A stretch of DNA of 64,000 bases from Diphasiastrum complanatum. Taxonomy: Eukaryota; Streptophyta; Lycopodiopsida; Lycopodiales; Lycopodiaceae. The notes under the pieces were generated by a model. The model made no database searches. It was not told the origin of the DNA and saw only the letters and a list, made by a program, of their open reading frames with translations. Location: NCBI GenBank assembly GCA_029204225.1, contig CM055108.1, positions 13,515,955-13,579,954 of the forward strand. Direction: 5' to 3'. Shown piece after piece: positions 33,541 to 48,309 of the stretch; position 1 is the first letter of the stretch; each line of letters opens with the position of its first letter. Made by a program: the position numbers and the translations under genes.

Positions 33541-35425
33541 TGAATTAGGTTGTCTTTTCATGGAACCAACATATTGTGCATTATAATACCTCAACTTTGG
33601 CACAGTAAGCCACACCTATCATTAGCATAGCACAAGGAAGTTATGGACGTAATTGTGTTGGGAAAAGTATTGGTTTTTGCTTGCCCGCATGTTAAGAGTA
33701 TGTGTATTTTTTAAGCTTCATCTACATGTTAATTTTGGTTTCAATTTTCACCGATTCAATTAACATGGAGTTATGAAAAAGTGAAACAATTATGTTGCCA
33801 TTCAATAGTTATTCATTGTTGATGCATTTTGGGCAAGTGCAAATTTGAAGGATCACTTGAACTTAATTTTTGGATGTGCCATGAGTTGTGCAGTTCAACC
33901 TTGTGTAACCTTACATCATGGCATGAAGGCACCACCTCCCTCTACTCATTAGGGCTAGAGTTGACAAGTATTAGTTGTGAGTATATCATATTCATAATTG
34001 GAACCCATGAAATCACTCATCCTTCATCCAACTATGTGGAGTTTGCCTTACAATGCATATGAATACCCAAAATATACTTGGCAAATATGGCTAAGGATAA
34101 ATCTTCAAGATCATAACCAACGATTTTCTATATACATAATAAAATCAATAATTATTAGGTATAACCATATTATGTTATATCTACCCAACACTAAATGTAA
34201 ACTCATGGTGCTAATGTGAGCACTAGGAAAATTGCGCATGTAACCTTGCTAGTGGCTTTCAAAAAAAGAGAAATCAAGAAAAGAAAATTCTAGATTGCTA
34301 TGACAAAATTTGAAAAATGTTCACATGTGTGGGAATGATCCACAAAGGTGATTGATCTTATTAAGCTTTATGATTAGCACAAAAATTTGATTCTAGATTG
34401 AATAGCAAGATCTAGTACAGAATTTAATGGCTTAACCACAATCTAGCATGCTAAGAATCAGAGAATGATAGCTTTATTTTCAAGAGAGCAAAAGTTCAAG
34501 AATTTAGTCTAAGTGACATTTGTCACATCTCATGCATGTATCTCTACCTACTTTTACCAAATGTCAATTTTCTATCTAGAATTGTACAAATCACCATGCA
34601 TGTATCCATTTCACTTTGTGCATGTCTTGCATGTCACTATGGATCACTTACAAAAATGCATGTGATATGCCACGAGTTTCTACAAGCATATTAATGCCAT
34701 TTCTAAGTCTACAATCTATATGCAAGTTGTATTCTACCAACTAGACATGAGAAACCCATATAGCTCGAGTTCCATCAAGGCCAAATTTGGCATTTACATT
34801 ATGAAACAACATACTTGCATAGTAAGCCTAAAGTCAAGATAGATGTTTTTTATTTTCAGCAGGTTCCACCAGCCAAAAATAGCCCCAAATTTGGCCCTAC
34901 GGTACCCAAATAGCGAATGTAGCCCATCACTAGGTCACCCGCACTCCGCTCGATAGAATGGTGATGAAAACATCCTGAAACACATTTTTCCCAGCTCTAT
35001 GACATCGCTCTGTCCACTGGCTCTAAGCAACCAATTTCAGGGGTCAATTTCGCCCATGCCAAAAAAGGTGCTTTCTAGCCAAAGATAGGCCCAAAACCAA
35101 TATGTCTTGCCAAATTGAACTGATTCTTTATAATGAAGATTTTCAATAAAGTGAGGTCCATTCTGGACTTTGGGTCCCTTTTCGTATTTCAAACTGAAAC
35201 TTTTTATTGAAGTTGAAGGCCCAATGGCCCTTCGGACCCCTTCAACCTTTCATGGGCCATTTCACGTATCATCCAATGGTGAATCCCCATCGTACGGTCC
35301 ATGTTGCTCCCTGAGCATTCAATCTTGATCGTCCATCGTTATGCCCATCAATATGATGGCCCTGCGCCCATCTGCGCACTGAAGGAAGCTCCTCAAGCCG
35401 CGACTCCCTTCTGAATGCTACGACC
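33541..35425. other. AT-rich region left of copia C1, no gene seen
   Basis: Short, unrelated frames only. The last 450 bp are richer in GC, with a minus-strand frame 35535-35269 that runs across the LTR border and so cannot be a single real gene. No terminal repeats of other elements could be paired. Confidence 0.4.
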
Positions 35426-36103
35426 TGTGAAAAATTGCCTACATTGGCAAATCTAGCCATGTAGAATATTGTACATTTTGTCAATATTGTTTGTTGGTTA
35501 CTTGAATGGCCAAAGTACCACTTGTACATACACACCTAAAGTAGGTTACCACAAGTCAAGAGGAGTGGTTGTGTCTATTTGGTATGATTCCTACTTTGTA
35601 GGATCTAGACCATGATTTATGATGAGATTTGTACCTACCATGCACCTACCAAGCATGACTCTTGGATCTAGGCTAGGATTTTCACATTAGGGCAAGAAAG
35701 TGGAGTCTACTTCCTTATTACATGCTGGATTTTCACCTAACTTTGCAAAGGAAGTGTGTTTTACTATGTATTCCCATTCTCCATAATGAGAAGATAGAAA
35801 CTTTTTGGAGCCTCAAGGAGAAACTCGAGTTTCCTCTCATTGTATGGTGATTACTCTTGATTTCCAATGAAACCCAGCTTTAACACTTTGTAAACACTGT
35901 CTACAGGCCATACTACAGCCTTGTTTCCACACGTGTGGAGTTGGATTATACTAATTGATCAATGCTTTGATTGTCTCTACTTGTTTCCTATCAAGCTGCT
36001 AAACTAGATCTTGTTTTCTGATGACTAGTTTCTGGTAGTCATACAATCACCTTGTGGATCATTCAAAGATCCATTTATGGTCCTTAGTACTATACTTTTC
36101 ACA
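35426..36103 (+). repeat. 5' LTR of copia C1
   Basis: Starts tgtgaaaaattgcc and ends ttttcaca directly before the primer-binding site, a TG...CA LTR of about 678 bp. The first 490 bp match the 3' LTR at 40705-41196. The remaining 190 bp, with the palindrome cacacgtgtgg near 35930, have no counterpart because the 3' LTR is truncated. Confidence 0.9.
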
Positions 36104-36116
36104 TGGTATCAGAGCC
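36104..36116 (+). other. Primer-binding site of C1
   Basis: The sequence tggtatcagagcc is complementary to the 3' end of initiator methionine tRNA and abuts the 5' LTR. It is identical to the site of C4 at 9435. Confidence 0.92.
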
Positions 36117-36735
36117 AAGTACAAGGCCATTGATCTGTGTTTGAATCTAATCTAGTTTTAGCAGGTTTTGGTGCAAAAAGCTAGTATTGGAAGGGCGAGC
36201 TGGTATCCAGGTTTTGGTGAGGGGATTTGATCCCAAAATTTTTCAGGATCAAAATCCGTACTGTTCACACGTGTGGGCATCTTTGAACCAGCATTCAATA
36301 ACCCATATTCATTGGATCATAGAAAATTCATCTGGTGTCAGTTTGATGTAATTTTTGGTGCAAATCCTAGCATAAGCTCCCAAGATCACTTGCCATTGAT
36401 TAGTTTTGAATTTGTTTCATGGAAACTAATTAATCTAGGCTGATTTCAGACCTTCTTAAAGTGGAAACCAGGTCTTGAAAGTACATCAAAGTGAATGAGA
36501 GAGATAGAGTCAGTTTTTGTCCAAGAATAGCCAAGATTGGCAAGATTTGCTTGAGTGTAGTTTTCATCTCATCTTATCTTCATTCCATTTTTGTGAGGGA
36601 GTGATAGAACTGTGATTACAAATCCATCTGTTGGATTAGAAGTCAACATTTGAGTGAAACACTACAAGTTAGAAACCTTTGTGAGTTTCAGGTCCAAACA
36701 AATCTATATCTTGTGTGTAGAATCTTGCTAGTAAG

Positions 36736-39700
36736 ATGAGATCAATGGGAGCCTACCTTCTAGAAGCTAGTGAGAGGTTAAATTCTACCAATAATGCTAT
36801 TTGGAAAGTGAGGATGGAGTCACTAATGGTGCTCCAGGATCTTTATGAGTTTCTAATAGATGATGAAGATGAACCTCTAGGTGCACAAGAATTAGTGAGA
36901 TACAAGAAGAGGTCTAGGCTTGCACTTCACTGTATTAAGATGAATATAAGAAATGATCTTTTAAGGGAAGTATCATCATGTAAGAGTGCTAAAGAGGCTT
37001 GGGAATCTTTAAAATCTATCTATGAGTCTAGTAACACTTCGAGGGTTCTCATGCTTAGGAATCAGATTCTACAAAGCATGAAGAGGAGTGATGAGAGTGC
37101 ACAAGATTATGTGCTAAGAATCAAGTCTCTCAATAGGGAGTTAGCTTCCATTGGAGAGAAGATTCAAGATAGTGAGCTTGTTCAGATTGTCCTCAATGGT
37201 CTAGGGAGTGGCTTTACAAATTTGGTCCAAAGTTTTGCAATCCAAGACACTTTGCCTACTATAGATAAGCTACACAGTGTATTAGTAGCTGAAGAGTGTA
37301 GGATGTTGCATACCATTGCAAGAATGAATGCTATTTCTCTACCGGATGGTGATGAGAAAGCTAATTTCTCATTCAAAATCAAGAAGAAGACCAATGGCAA
37401 GAAGAAGCACTTCAAGGAGACCAAGGAGGAGGATGAGGCTTCAAGCTCAAAGGGCAAGATCAAAGACAAGTCCAAGTACAAATGTTTTTTCTGTGGAAAG
37501 AAAGGACATTTTGCATCAGAATGTCTCAAGAAGAAGAAGGCACAAGAGAGCAAACAAAGCAACATTGCACATCAGGAGGAGGAGGAGGATGAAGAGTCAT
37601 CCTTGATGGTTTCCAACAAACCACCATCATCCAAGAGCAACACCAATGATTCTTGGTGGATTGATAGTGGGGCTAGTTCCCACAAGACATATCAAAAGGA
37701 CATATTCTCCACCTTATTTTCTTACAATGACTTACATAGATCAATCTATACTGCAAGTAGTCAAGAATGTAAGATAAGTGGAATAGGAACAATTCCCTTG
37801 TATGTGGGATCATCCAAAAGGATGAATCTTGATAATGTTCTTTATGTTCCTAAGTTAGCCAAGAATTTGCTTAGTGTTGGCCAGTTAATGGATAATGGCC
37901 TAGATGTACAATTTAAGCATGGAGTTTGTTCCATCCTTAGAAATGATGAATGTATAGCCAAAGGCTTTAAGCAAGGTAGATTGTTTAATCTTGATGCTAA
38001 TATTGCAATGGAGAGTGTTAACTTGGCAAAGGTGGAGTTATCAAAGGTGGAACTATGGCACAAAAGGTTGGGCCACTCCAACTACAAAGCCATGGAATCT
38101 ATGGTTGCAAAGGAGCTTGCAGTTGGACTCCCCAAGCATTTGTCAAAGTGTGGGAAGAGTTGTGAAGCATGCAGCCTATCAAAGGCTCACAAACTACCCT
38201 TCTCAATATCTACATCAAGATCAAGCTCTCCTCTCGAACTCATCCATTTAGATGTTCATAGCTTTTCACATGAGTCTAATGGTGGTGCCAAGTATTATGT
38301 AATCTTCATTGATGACTATTCTAGATACTGTTAGATGTACCTCTTGTCTAGCAAATCTATGGTGTTTGATTTTTTTGTAAAGTTCAAGACTTTGGTAGAA
38401 AATCAACTTAGTACCAAGATTAAGATATTAAGGAGTGATAATGGAGGTGAATATATCTCCAATAAGTTGAATGACTTTTGTAGCTCTAACGGCATAAAGA
38501 CGGAGTTGTCATGTCCATACACCCCTCAACAAAATGGAGTGAGTGAGAGAAGAAATAGATCTCTTTGTAAGTGTGCTAAGGCCTTAAGGCTAGATGCTTC
38601 TCTATCCAAACCATTTTGGGGTGAAGCAATAAGTTGTGCTAATTATTTTGTGCAATAGATTGCCAAACTAAGCCATTGGAGGAATCACACCATTTGAAGC
38701 TCTATTTGGAGAGAAGCCCAATCTCAAGGATCTCAAAGTTTTTGGATCCACTTGCTATGTACACCAATCCTTGGATAAGAGGAAGAAGGATGATGCAACA
38801 TCCATCAAAGGCATCTTTGTGGGATATGGTGAGAATAGCAAAGGATATAGAGTCTTAAATCCCATCACTAGCAAGGTGATAGTGAGTAGGAATGTTATTT
38901 TTTATGAAGGACATGCTTGTGATTTGGATGATAATGCTACTAATCATCTTGATGCCAAGGATCATGCTAGGATGGAGGAGGAGCTTCCAAGTGAAGAAGA
39001 ACTTGAGGATCCACCTCAAGATGCAAGAACTCCAAGAACTCCAAGAAGATCTACAAGGGCAAGATCCGAGCCATTGAGGCTCACCTATGATGGTCAAGGT
39101 GATCAAAGGGAAGGGCCATCATCTTTCACATCTTACACCTTTCTTACTTCAATGTTAGATGAGCCAACATGCTATGAAGATGCTTGTAAGTCTAAAAGTT
39201 GGATGGATGCTATGCAAGTAGAGTATGATGCTCTTATTGAGAATCATACTTGGGATCTTGTGGATCTTCCTCAAGGGAAGAAACCTCTTGATTGCAAGTG
39301 GGTCTTTAGATTGAAGTATAATCAAGATGGATCAATAAGCAAGCATAAAGCTAGTCTTGTTGCCAAAGGTTTTTTACAAACCAAAGGCATTGATTATGAT
39401 GAGAATTTTTTCTCCTGTGGCTAAGCTTGTTACTATCAGGTTGATCATTAGTCTTGCTACAACCTTCATTTGGGAGCTATTCCAACTTGACTTCACAAAT
39501 GCATTCCTCAATGGTTATTTGGAGGAAGAGATCTACATGAGGCAACCCGAGGGCTTCATCAAGGCAAAGCATGAAGAAAAGCTATGTTTTTTGAAGAAGA
39601 GCCTTTATGGGCTCAAGCAAGCACCTAGAGCATGGTACTCTAGGCTAAGCTCTTTTCTCATTTCCATCAATTTTGTAATGAGTGCCTATGATCCATCATT

Positions 39701-40743
39701 GTATATAAGTTTTCATGATGGCATGATCATTATTCTTGTTTTGTATGTAGATGACATTATCTTGAGTGGTAATGATCCAGATGGAATTAGAGATGTAAAA
39801 AATGCTTTAGCAAAAGAGTTTAAGATGGTAGATCTCGGCCTATTGAGCTTCATTCTTGGAATAGAGGTTATTAGAGGATGTGATTTTAGCTAAATATGCT
39901 ACATCCATCCTAGATAGATTTGGAATGAAGAATTGTAAAGGCATTGAGACACCAATGGAGCAACATGTAAAAGCATCTATTGGTTGTGATGAAACATCCT
40001 TTGAGGACATCACATTATATAGAAGGCTTATTGGCTCCTTGATCTATTTAACTATAACTAGACCTGATCTTAGTTATAGTGTTGGAAAGTTAAGCCAATT
40101 CATGCAAAGTCCTCTAGTTTCACATTGGAAGATGGCCAAAAGAGTTCTTAGATACATTTCATTCACTAGGAATTTTGGTATTTTGTATAGAGGAACTAAT
40201 CTTGGCTTAAGAGCCTATAGTGACTCAAATTTTGTAGGTGACAAAGTGGATAGAAGATCAACAAGTGCCTTTGCCACCTTTCTATGTGATGGAGTAGTAT
40301 CATGGCTTTCCAAAAAGCAAGATACCATCTCCCTATCTTTCACATAATCCAAATACAAGGCCTTGACATCAACATGCAAGGAGGTCTTGTGGCTCAAAAG
40401 GCTATTGGTGGAGCTTCATGTCATGGAGGAGGAGATCCCTATCATCTATTGTGACAACCAATCAGCCCAATCACTTGCAACTAATCCTACATTCCATGCA
40501 AGGAAACACATCGAAATTGCTCATCATTTCGTGAGGAAAAAAGTGCAAGCTAAAGAGATCAAGCTCCAACACGTGCCATCATCAAGTTGCTTGGCTGATT
40601 TGTTTACTAAACCTTTACCTAAAGATTCATTTGTCAAGCTTAGATCTTCAATTGGAGTTATTGATCAAAGCATTGTGATCTCCAAGGCTAGATTTGAGGA
40701 GGAGTGTGAAAAATTACCTACATTGGCATATCTAGCCATGTAG
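36736..40743 (+). pseudogene. Copia C1 gag-pol polyprotein, inactivated
   Basis: Gag starts at ATG 36736 (MRSMGAYLLEASERL). The CCHC knuckle CFFCGKKGHFASEC lies near 37483-37524. The protease core WWIDSGASSH is near 37655. The integrase zinc-binding region has HKRLGH and CEACSLSKAHK. The integrase core has FIDDYSRY, then LRSDNGGEY (catalytic Asp) and NGVSERRNRSL (catalytic Glu). RT has QLDFTNAFLNG and LYVDDIILSG. RNase H has YCDNQSAQSL and DLFTKPLPKD. Lesions: TAG at 38332-38334, a frame change near 38645-38655, TAA at 38669-38671, an extra T in a T-run near 39406, a small deletion near 39880 and TAA at 40345-40347. All catalytic motifs are still readable, so decay is recent. The final codons extend 36 bp into the 3' LTR. 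Confidence 0.92.
40696..40704 (+). other. Polypurine tract of C1
   Basis: The sequence gaggaggag immediately precedes the 3' LTR, the standard position for plus-strand priming. The gag-pol frame runs through it. Confidence 0.85.
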
Positions 40744-41196
40744 AATATTGTACATTTTGTCAATATTGTTTGTTGGTTACTTGAATGGCCAAAGTGCCAC
40801 TTGTACATACACACCTAAAGTAGGTTACCACAAGTCAAGAGGAGTGGTTGTGTCTATTTGGTAGTGATTCCTACTTTGTAGGATCTAGACCATGATTTAT
40901 GATGAGATTTGTACCTACCATGCACCTACCAAGCATGACTCTTGGATCTAGGCTAGGGTTTTCACATTAGGGCAAGAAAGTGGAGTCTACTTCCTTATTA
41001 CATGCTGGATTTTCACCTAACTTTGCAAAGGAAGTGTGTTTTACTATGTATTCCCATTCTCCATAGTGAGAAGATAGAAACTTTTTGGAGCCTCAAGGAG
41101 AAACTCGAGTTTCCTCTCATTGTATGGTGATTACTCTTGATTTCCAATGAAACCCAGCTTTGGCACTTTGTAAACATTTTCTACAGGCCATACTTG
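40705..41196 (+). repeat. 3' LTR of C1, truncated
   Basis: Matches the 5' LTR from tgtgaaaa to caggccatact, then diverges into unrelated sequence (gcctcctataaatt). About 190 bp of the LTR 3' end, including the normal ...CA terminus, are missing. Confidence 0.88.
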
Positions 41197-42077
<881 letters not shown>

Positions 42078-42159
42078 TAAAGAGAATACAAGCGCTTCAA
42101 AACTACGTTCTGGTGTCAAAACGCTGACCCCGCCCCCCCGAATGCATTGTGGTGCATCC

Positions 42160-42161
<2 letters not shown>

Positions 42162-42203
<42 letters not shown>
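42162..42203. repeat. (AT)n microsatellite 2
   Basis: About 21 AT units, separated from the first run by 86 bp of non-repetitive sequence that includes a C-run. Confidence 0.97.
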
Positions 42204-42207
<4 letters not shown>

Positions 42208-42415
42208 CCAACATGGATTGATGCACCTAAATTGGACCACATTGTAACCGAGAGACTCGGCAACCTACATAAATGCAATGCCCTTGATTGAGCTTTAATC
42301 TGATACCCCATATTGCCCACAAAAAAATAAAAAAGTTTATGAGAAACGCTCTCCCATTTCAGAAACGTGGTTCAGAAACACATTTCGGACTGCGCTTCTA
42401 GAGACAATAAGTAAC

Positions 42416-43909
<1,494 letters not shown>

Positions 43910-45861
43910 ATGTCAGACTCAGATTTTGAACCTGAAGTGGAGTTGCCACTACGTCCTACTGTTAAAAGAAGTTCTCATTTAGAATTGCCAAACATAATGG
44001 GTTATCTGGTCCAATTATATCTCTCAAAACCTTTACTGAATCATGTGAGGTCTATGGTGAAGTCAATCTAGAGGATAAACTTAAATTATGTTCTGTCTTT
44101 AACTGGTGCGGCTCAAGATTGGTTTTACAATCAAGACTTGAACGAACGATCTGATTGAGAAGTAGTTGAAGCTGCCCTCATTATGAGATTTAAGCCCAAG
44201 AAGTTCTTGGAAGATCCTTTTCTACTTTTAAGTAAAATTAAAATGGAAAAGAGGGAGGGGGTGCGAGATTACATAGAACGGATCAAGCATCTCAGATCAG
44301 AGTGTGATCCTGAACTGATTAATAATGACGCCATGATTATGTGGTTCTTAGGAGGTCTCTCGAAGATGATCAGATGTGAACTCCAACGTCGAGCAAATTA
44401 TACGTCATTACAACATGCAATAAATGATGCAATACATGAAGGAGATGAAGATCCAGATGATGAACCAAAATCTGGAATGCTAGATAAACGACTCCAACAT
44501 CCACAACTATTGCATCTATGAACATCCACAACTAGACAAACGACTACAACATCCACAAATATTGCATCTATGAGCATCAATGCAACAATCGAGTTGATGA
44601 TGAATGAGTTCGAAAAAGTTGGTCAAAAACAGCCAATGCAGCCAGAGAAGATGCAGTCACAGTTCGATGCAAACTTGAAAGCATTAGAAGATCAGCAAAC
44701 TAAGAGCGATAAAACAACTGATAAGATGGCTAAAACATTTCTTAAGCAGGGAAAATGTGTGTTGTGCGATCTGTGCTGAAAATCACACCATAAATGAGTG
44801 TTCAACGATGAAAAGGCGTATGGCGAATACTTATTGTCATCTATGCAATTCTCTTGGACATGAGACAACTTTATGTTAGTTTAATCCTCAGGTTATTCAG
44901 CAGAAAATCCCAATTGGAAGGGACTTGATGGTAAGGCCCATGGCCTTGGACTTTCGAAACAATTAGCCTTGACAGCTCCACTAATACAACATGTTCCTTC
45001 TGCGAATATGGTGGAACCGGAATCTTTGGTTGGCAATGATCAATGGAATTACAATACAAATCAAGATATTGGTTCTTACATTAACAACAGTTTAGACAGT
45101 GGTTATTGGATAAGGGAAAAGAGAAGCTTGAAGATGATTCATTAAGTCAGAGGTCCAAGAAGTCCTCGTCTTCTCAAAAGACTTTGTTCAAGAAATCTAA
45201 ACGCAAAACAAAGATTAAAATTCCTTTGAACAAGAGAAAGAAGATGAAGTCCATCAAGATATGCCAGATCATTTCAAACGTTATACTCTTGATGTTGTTG
45301 TGATCATGTTACCTAAAGCTCATCGTGAACCTGAAGATCAAGTGCCAAAGACACAAAAAGTTTACTATGGACTCAGCCTATGAATCTTGCTGAACCAGGA
45401 GAAGTTGAGAAGATTGTTCAGGTTGAAACACAACTTACTTCAGAGCAATTTCAATCTTTGAGGAACTTATTGATCAAGTATCAAGATTGGTTTGCTTAGA
45501 CATATAAGGATTGGAAGGAAATTCCTACTTCAATAATCGAGCATACCATTCCCTTGATACTTGATGTAGTGCCAAAAGTGACAAGACTTTGTCGTTGTAA
45601 TCCGAATGTCACAGATCTTATTAAGAAAGAGTTACAAAGGTTACTAAAAAGCAGATTTCATTTATGAAATTGATGATACTAAGTGGATTTCACCGATTGT
45701 CATCGTTCCTAAGAAAAATGGTAAGATGAGAGTTTGTGTGAACCTAAAGACTTTGAAAAAAGTGACGAGAAAAGATCACTTTCCATTGCCTTTTACAGAA
45801 AGCATTTTGGATCGCTAGAGCAGAAGCCTATAGTTTTTTGGATGGATTCAGTGTTTATAAT
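43910..45861 (+). pseudogene. Ty3/gypsy G2: gag and start of pol
   Basis: Starts at ATG 43910 (MSDSDFEPEVELPL). Gag of the retrotrans_gag type follows, with GAAQDWFYN and FLLLSKIKMEKREGVRDYIERIK (44183-44521). Two zinc knuckles are readable around 44758-44877: CAICAENHTINEC and CHLCNSLGHETTLC. The RT start reads TKWISPIVIVPKKNGKMRV and DHFPLPF, then YSFLDGFS-type at 45660-45850. The double knuckle and RT wording fit plant gypsy elements. Multiple stops and frame changes occur, and a 52-bp tandem duplication lies at 44486-44575. RT is cut at 45861 by the C2 LTR, so the rest of pol is missing. Confidence 0.82.
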
Positions 45862-46550
45862 TGTTGAAATTTCACAATTCTAGCTTGACCAATTTTGGTC
45901 ACATGCATTGTAATTGGCAAGATGGCCATGTAAATAGATACCACACGTGCCAAATAGCATAGGGCTTTCCCAAGACTTCATTCCTCATATTACATTGTGA
46001 TAGCATCTTTGAAATGAGACCAAAGTGTGCTTAGATAAGTTAGAGAAATTCTAGGAGCTAAAAATAGCATGTTTTACATTGTTTTTGGATCTTGAGATCT
46101 TGACTCCATATTAGGGTGGATCCAATGACCTATCAGGTTAGATGTTAGGGTTAGGTTATGATAAGTACAGAGATGTCCTAAAACATTCAGAATCCATGCT
46201 TGAAATGTATAAATGTATGATGGGATCTCCATCAAAATACCAAGAAAAATGGAGTTTTTGCACTTCTATCATCATTGTCTTTTGGTGGCGAGTTCTAGCT
46301 ATTAGATGTGAGTGTTCTTATGTATTAATTGCTTGGTTTGGAAGGTACTAAACCTGTTTACAGGTCTTAGAAGCTTGTACTTTGGTTAATTTGATCAAAT
46401 CTGTGTGCCTAATGTGGAGTTAAATGCCAGATTTGCTAGTTTTGGTAACTAGTCTTGATTCTAGCTCGTAGTTTGGATCTAGATCTTTAATTTGTGCATC
46501 CTCCATCACTTTAAGGATTGATTGGGATTCATTTTGCTGTATAATTTTGT
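45862..46550 (+). repeat. 5' LTR of copia C2
   Basis: Starts tgttgaaatttcacaattc and ends ttttgtca before a primer site, TG...CA, 689 bp. It is inserted in the reverse transcriptase of G2. The first 34 bp resemble the minus-strand LTR at 53887-54391, but the bodies differ. Confidence 0.75.
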
Positions 46551-46562
46551 CATGGTATAGAG
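46551..46562 (+). other. Primer-binding site of C2, decayed
   Basis: The sequence tggtatagagcc equals the tggtatcagagcc site of C1 and C4 with one C lost. Confidence 0.75.
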
Positions 46563-47368
46563 CCTAATCAAAAGTGAGCTTTAGATTTGATTGTCTCAAG
46601 CTTAGATCCTAGATTTGAGTAGTATTGGATTTGCCCTTGTTACTAGTTGCTAATCTAGTGATTGTACTTTCAAATTTGGTTTCATTTGAGTGATAATAGA
46701 TCAAAGGGAACTTGTTTTGCTGAGTTATAGCTGCAGGAACCGAGATTGACCCATTTCCATTCAACCAAACCAAATTAGAGAGTTCTTATGAGTCAAATCT
46801 TGGAGTACATGTCTCCTAGTAGAGATTTTCATAAGGATTTGTATGCCACCACTCTTTAGAAGTTTGGATTAGTCATTTGAGAGCCTAATTAGGTCATTAT
46901 TAGGCTTCTTAAGGTCCTAAAATACACCTTTTAGGTTCAAATCAAGTATGTTGATGATTTTTTCATCTAGAAATGCAAAACTAGTGAAAATTGTGTTTCT
47001 ATTCTACTCGGTTTTGGATAGGTTTGTGATTGAATATGTCAATGTGATTCAACTTGAATTAAAGAGGCTTTATTTGGATTCCATTCTTAACGTCCAAATT
47101 GAATAATTTGAAGAGTTCAATCTATCACTAGAATCCAAAAGCTAGGCACTTATGGATGTCATCTTCAATCATAGGGAGATAGATTCAAAGAAACAAGATA
47201 GATTGTACAAGATATGATCACTACTAGCTATCTCACTCTCTTTGGGACCTGACATGAATCACTCTCTGATTTCTCAACAAGATCTAACGTGATCTTGAGT
47301 TTGATCTACCTTCTAGATCCAAACTAGATCAAATTCACTATAGATACAAGAGAAGGTGCAAGATTGCA
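46563..47368 (+). other. Leader of copia C2, no coding frame
   Basis: Untranslated leader followed by a deleted gag N-terminus. No ATG-started gag like that of C1 is found, and gag homology begins only near 47369. Confidence 0.55.
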
Positions 47369-47836
47369 CTTCTTGTGCAAATAGTTTTGAATGGTTTATG
47401 TAGTGATTTTACTAACCTTGTCCAAAGCTATGCCATCATGAAAAACTTGCCTAGAATTGAAGACCTTCAAAGTGTGTTGATGGCTGAGGAGAGTAGGAAG
47501 GCTCATATCAAATCAAAGATGGAGAGGCTCTCCATCAATGATGGTGATGACAAAGCCTTATTTCTCAAGAGCAAAGGCAAAGCAAAGACCAAGGGAGGAG
47601 CATTCGAAAGGGAGCAATCAAAGGATGGAAATCAAGGAGGATTCACATCCTCATCATCACAAGTCAAGCCAAGAAGGACAAATCTAAGATAAAGTGCTAC
47701 TATTATAGCAAGATGGGGCATTATGCCTTGGAATGCTTCAAGAGGAGACAAGATCAAAGCCAAGCCAACATTGGACAAGAAGGGGAAGAGAGCTATCATG
47801 AGGACTCACTCATGATGTCAACCTTTTCATCATCAA
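47369..47836 (+). pseudogene. Copia C2 gag C-terminal part
   Basis: The frame QIVLNGLCSDFTNLVQSYAI matches gag of C1 and C4. After a stop at 47690-47692 the knuckle continues in another frame as CYYYSKMGHYALEC, in which the second Cys of the CCHC motif is Tyr, so zinc binding is probably lost. The frame is broken at 47838 by the inserted element C3 and resumes at about 51915. Confidence 0.82.
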
Positions 47837-47838
47837 AC

Positions 47839-48306
47839 TGTAGGAAAAATAGTAATTATTCTTTCACAGAGAACACGATGCAAGTTTGAATAAATCAAAC
47901 TAATATCAGTGTCTTCAATCGGCATTGTATCTGAGCTATGTACCAATAGAACAGTATTAGTTCTGATTGAATATGTGTGCGGAAATTATATGCTGAAGTA
48001 AGAGACAACTTAAGACAATTTAGACAATAAGAAACTATTGATCAAAAAATGAATTTTTATAACACTAAATCTGATTCATCAATATACATCTCCTGCTATC
48101 TATTTCGCTGTTGTGTCTCTGATTGAGTGAGTGTGTTACAACGAGTAGTGCACATGTATTTATATTGCTATAGGACAAGTCCTTTGGCCTTTTATTTACA
48201 GGTCTTTTGGTCTTTCAATGTTGTAACAGTAGATATCTAACCGTTTATGACGGTTGATATTCAAATAGACGCTCTATTTCTAGGGTCAAATAAATTTTGT
48301 TCGCGA
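47839..48306 (-). repeat. Partial 3' LTR of C3
   Basis: Matches 51075 onward from tgtaggaaaaatagtaa through the tttatattgctatagg block to ttcgcga, then breaks into integrase-region sequence. The inner end is truncated. Confidence 0.88.
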
Positions 48307-48309
48307 CTG

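Larger units (their letters stand above)
35426..41196 (+). mobile_element. Copia element C1, nearly complete
   Basis: Ty1/copia element with 5' LTR 35426-36103, primer-binding site 36104-36116, gag-pol 36736-40743, polypurine tract 40696-40704 and a 3' LTR from 40705 that breaks off at about 41196. By eye the aligned 490 bp of the two LTRs differ at about nine positions plus one indel (near 2%), so insertion was fairly recent. Gag-pol nevertheless has several stops and frameshifts. The flank after the truncated 3' LTR does not repeat the 5-bp left flank, so the right target duplication is lost. Confidence 0.9.
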
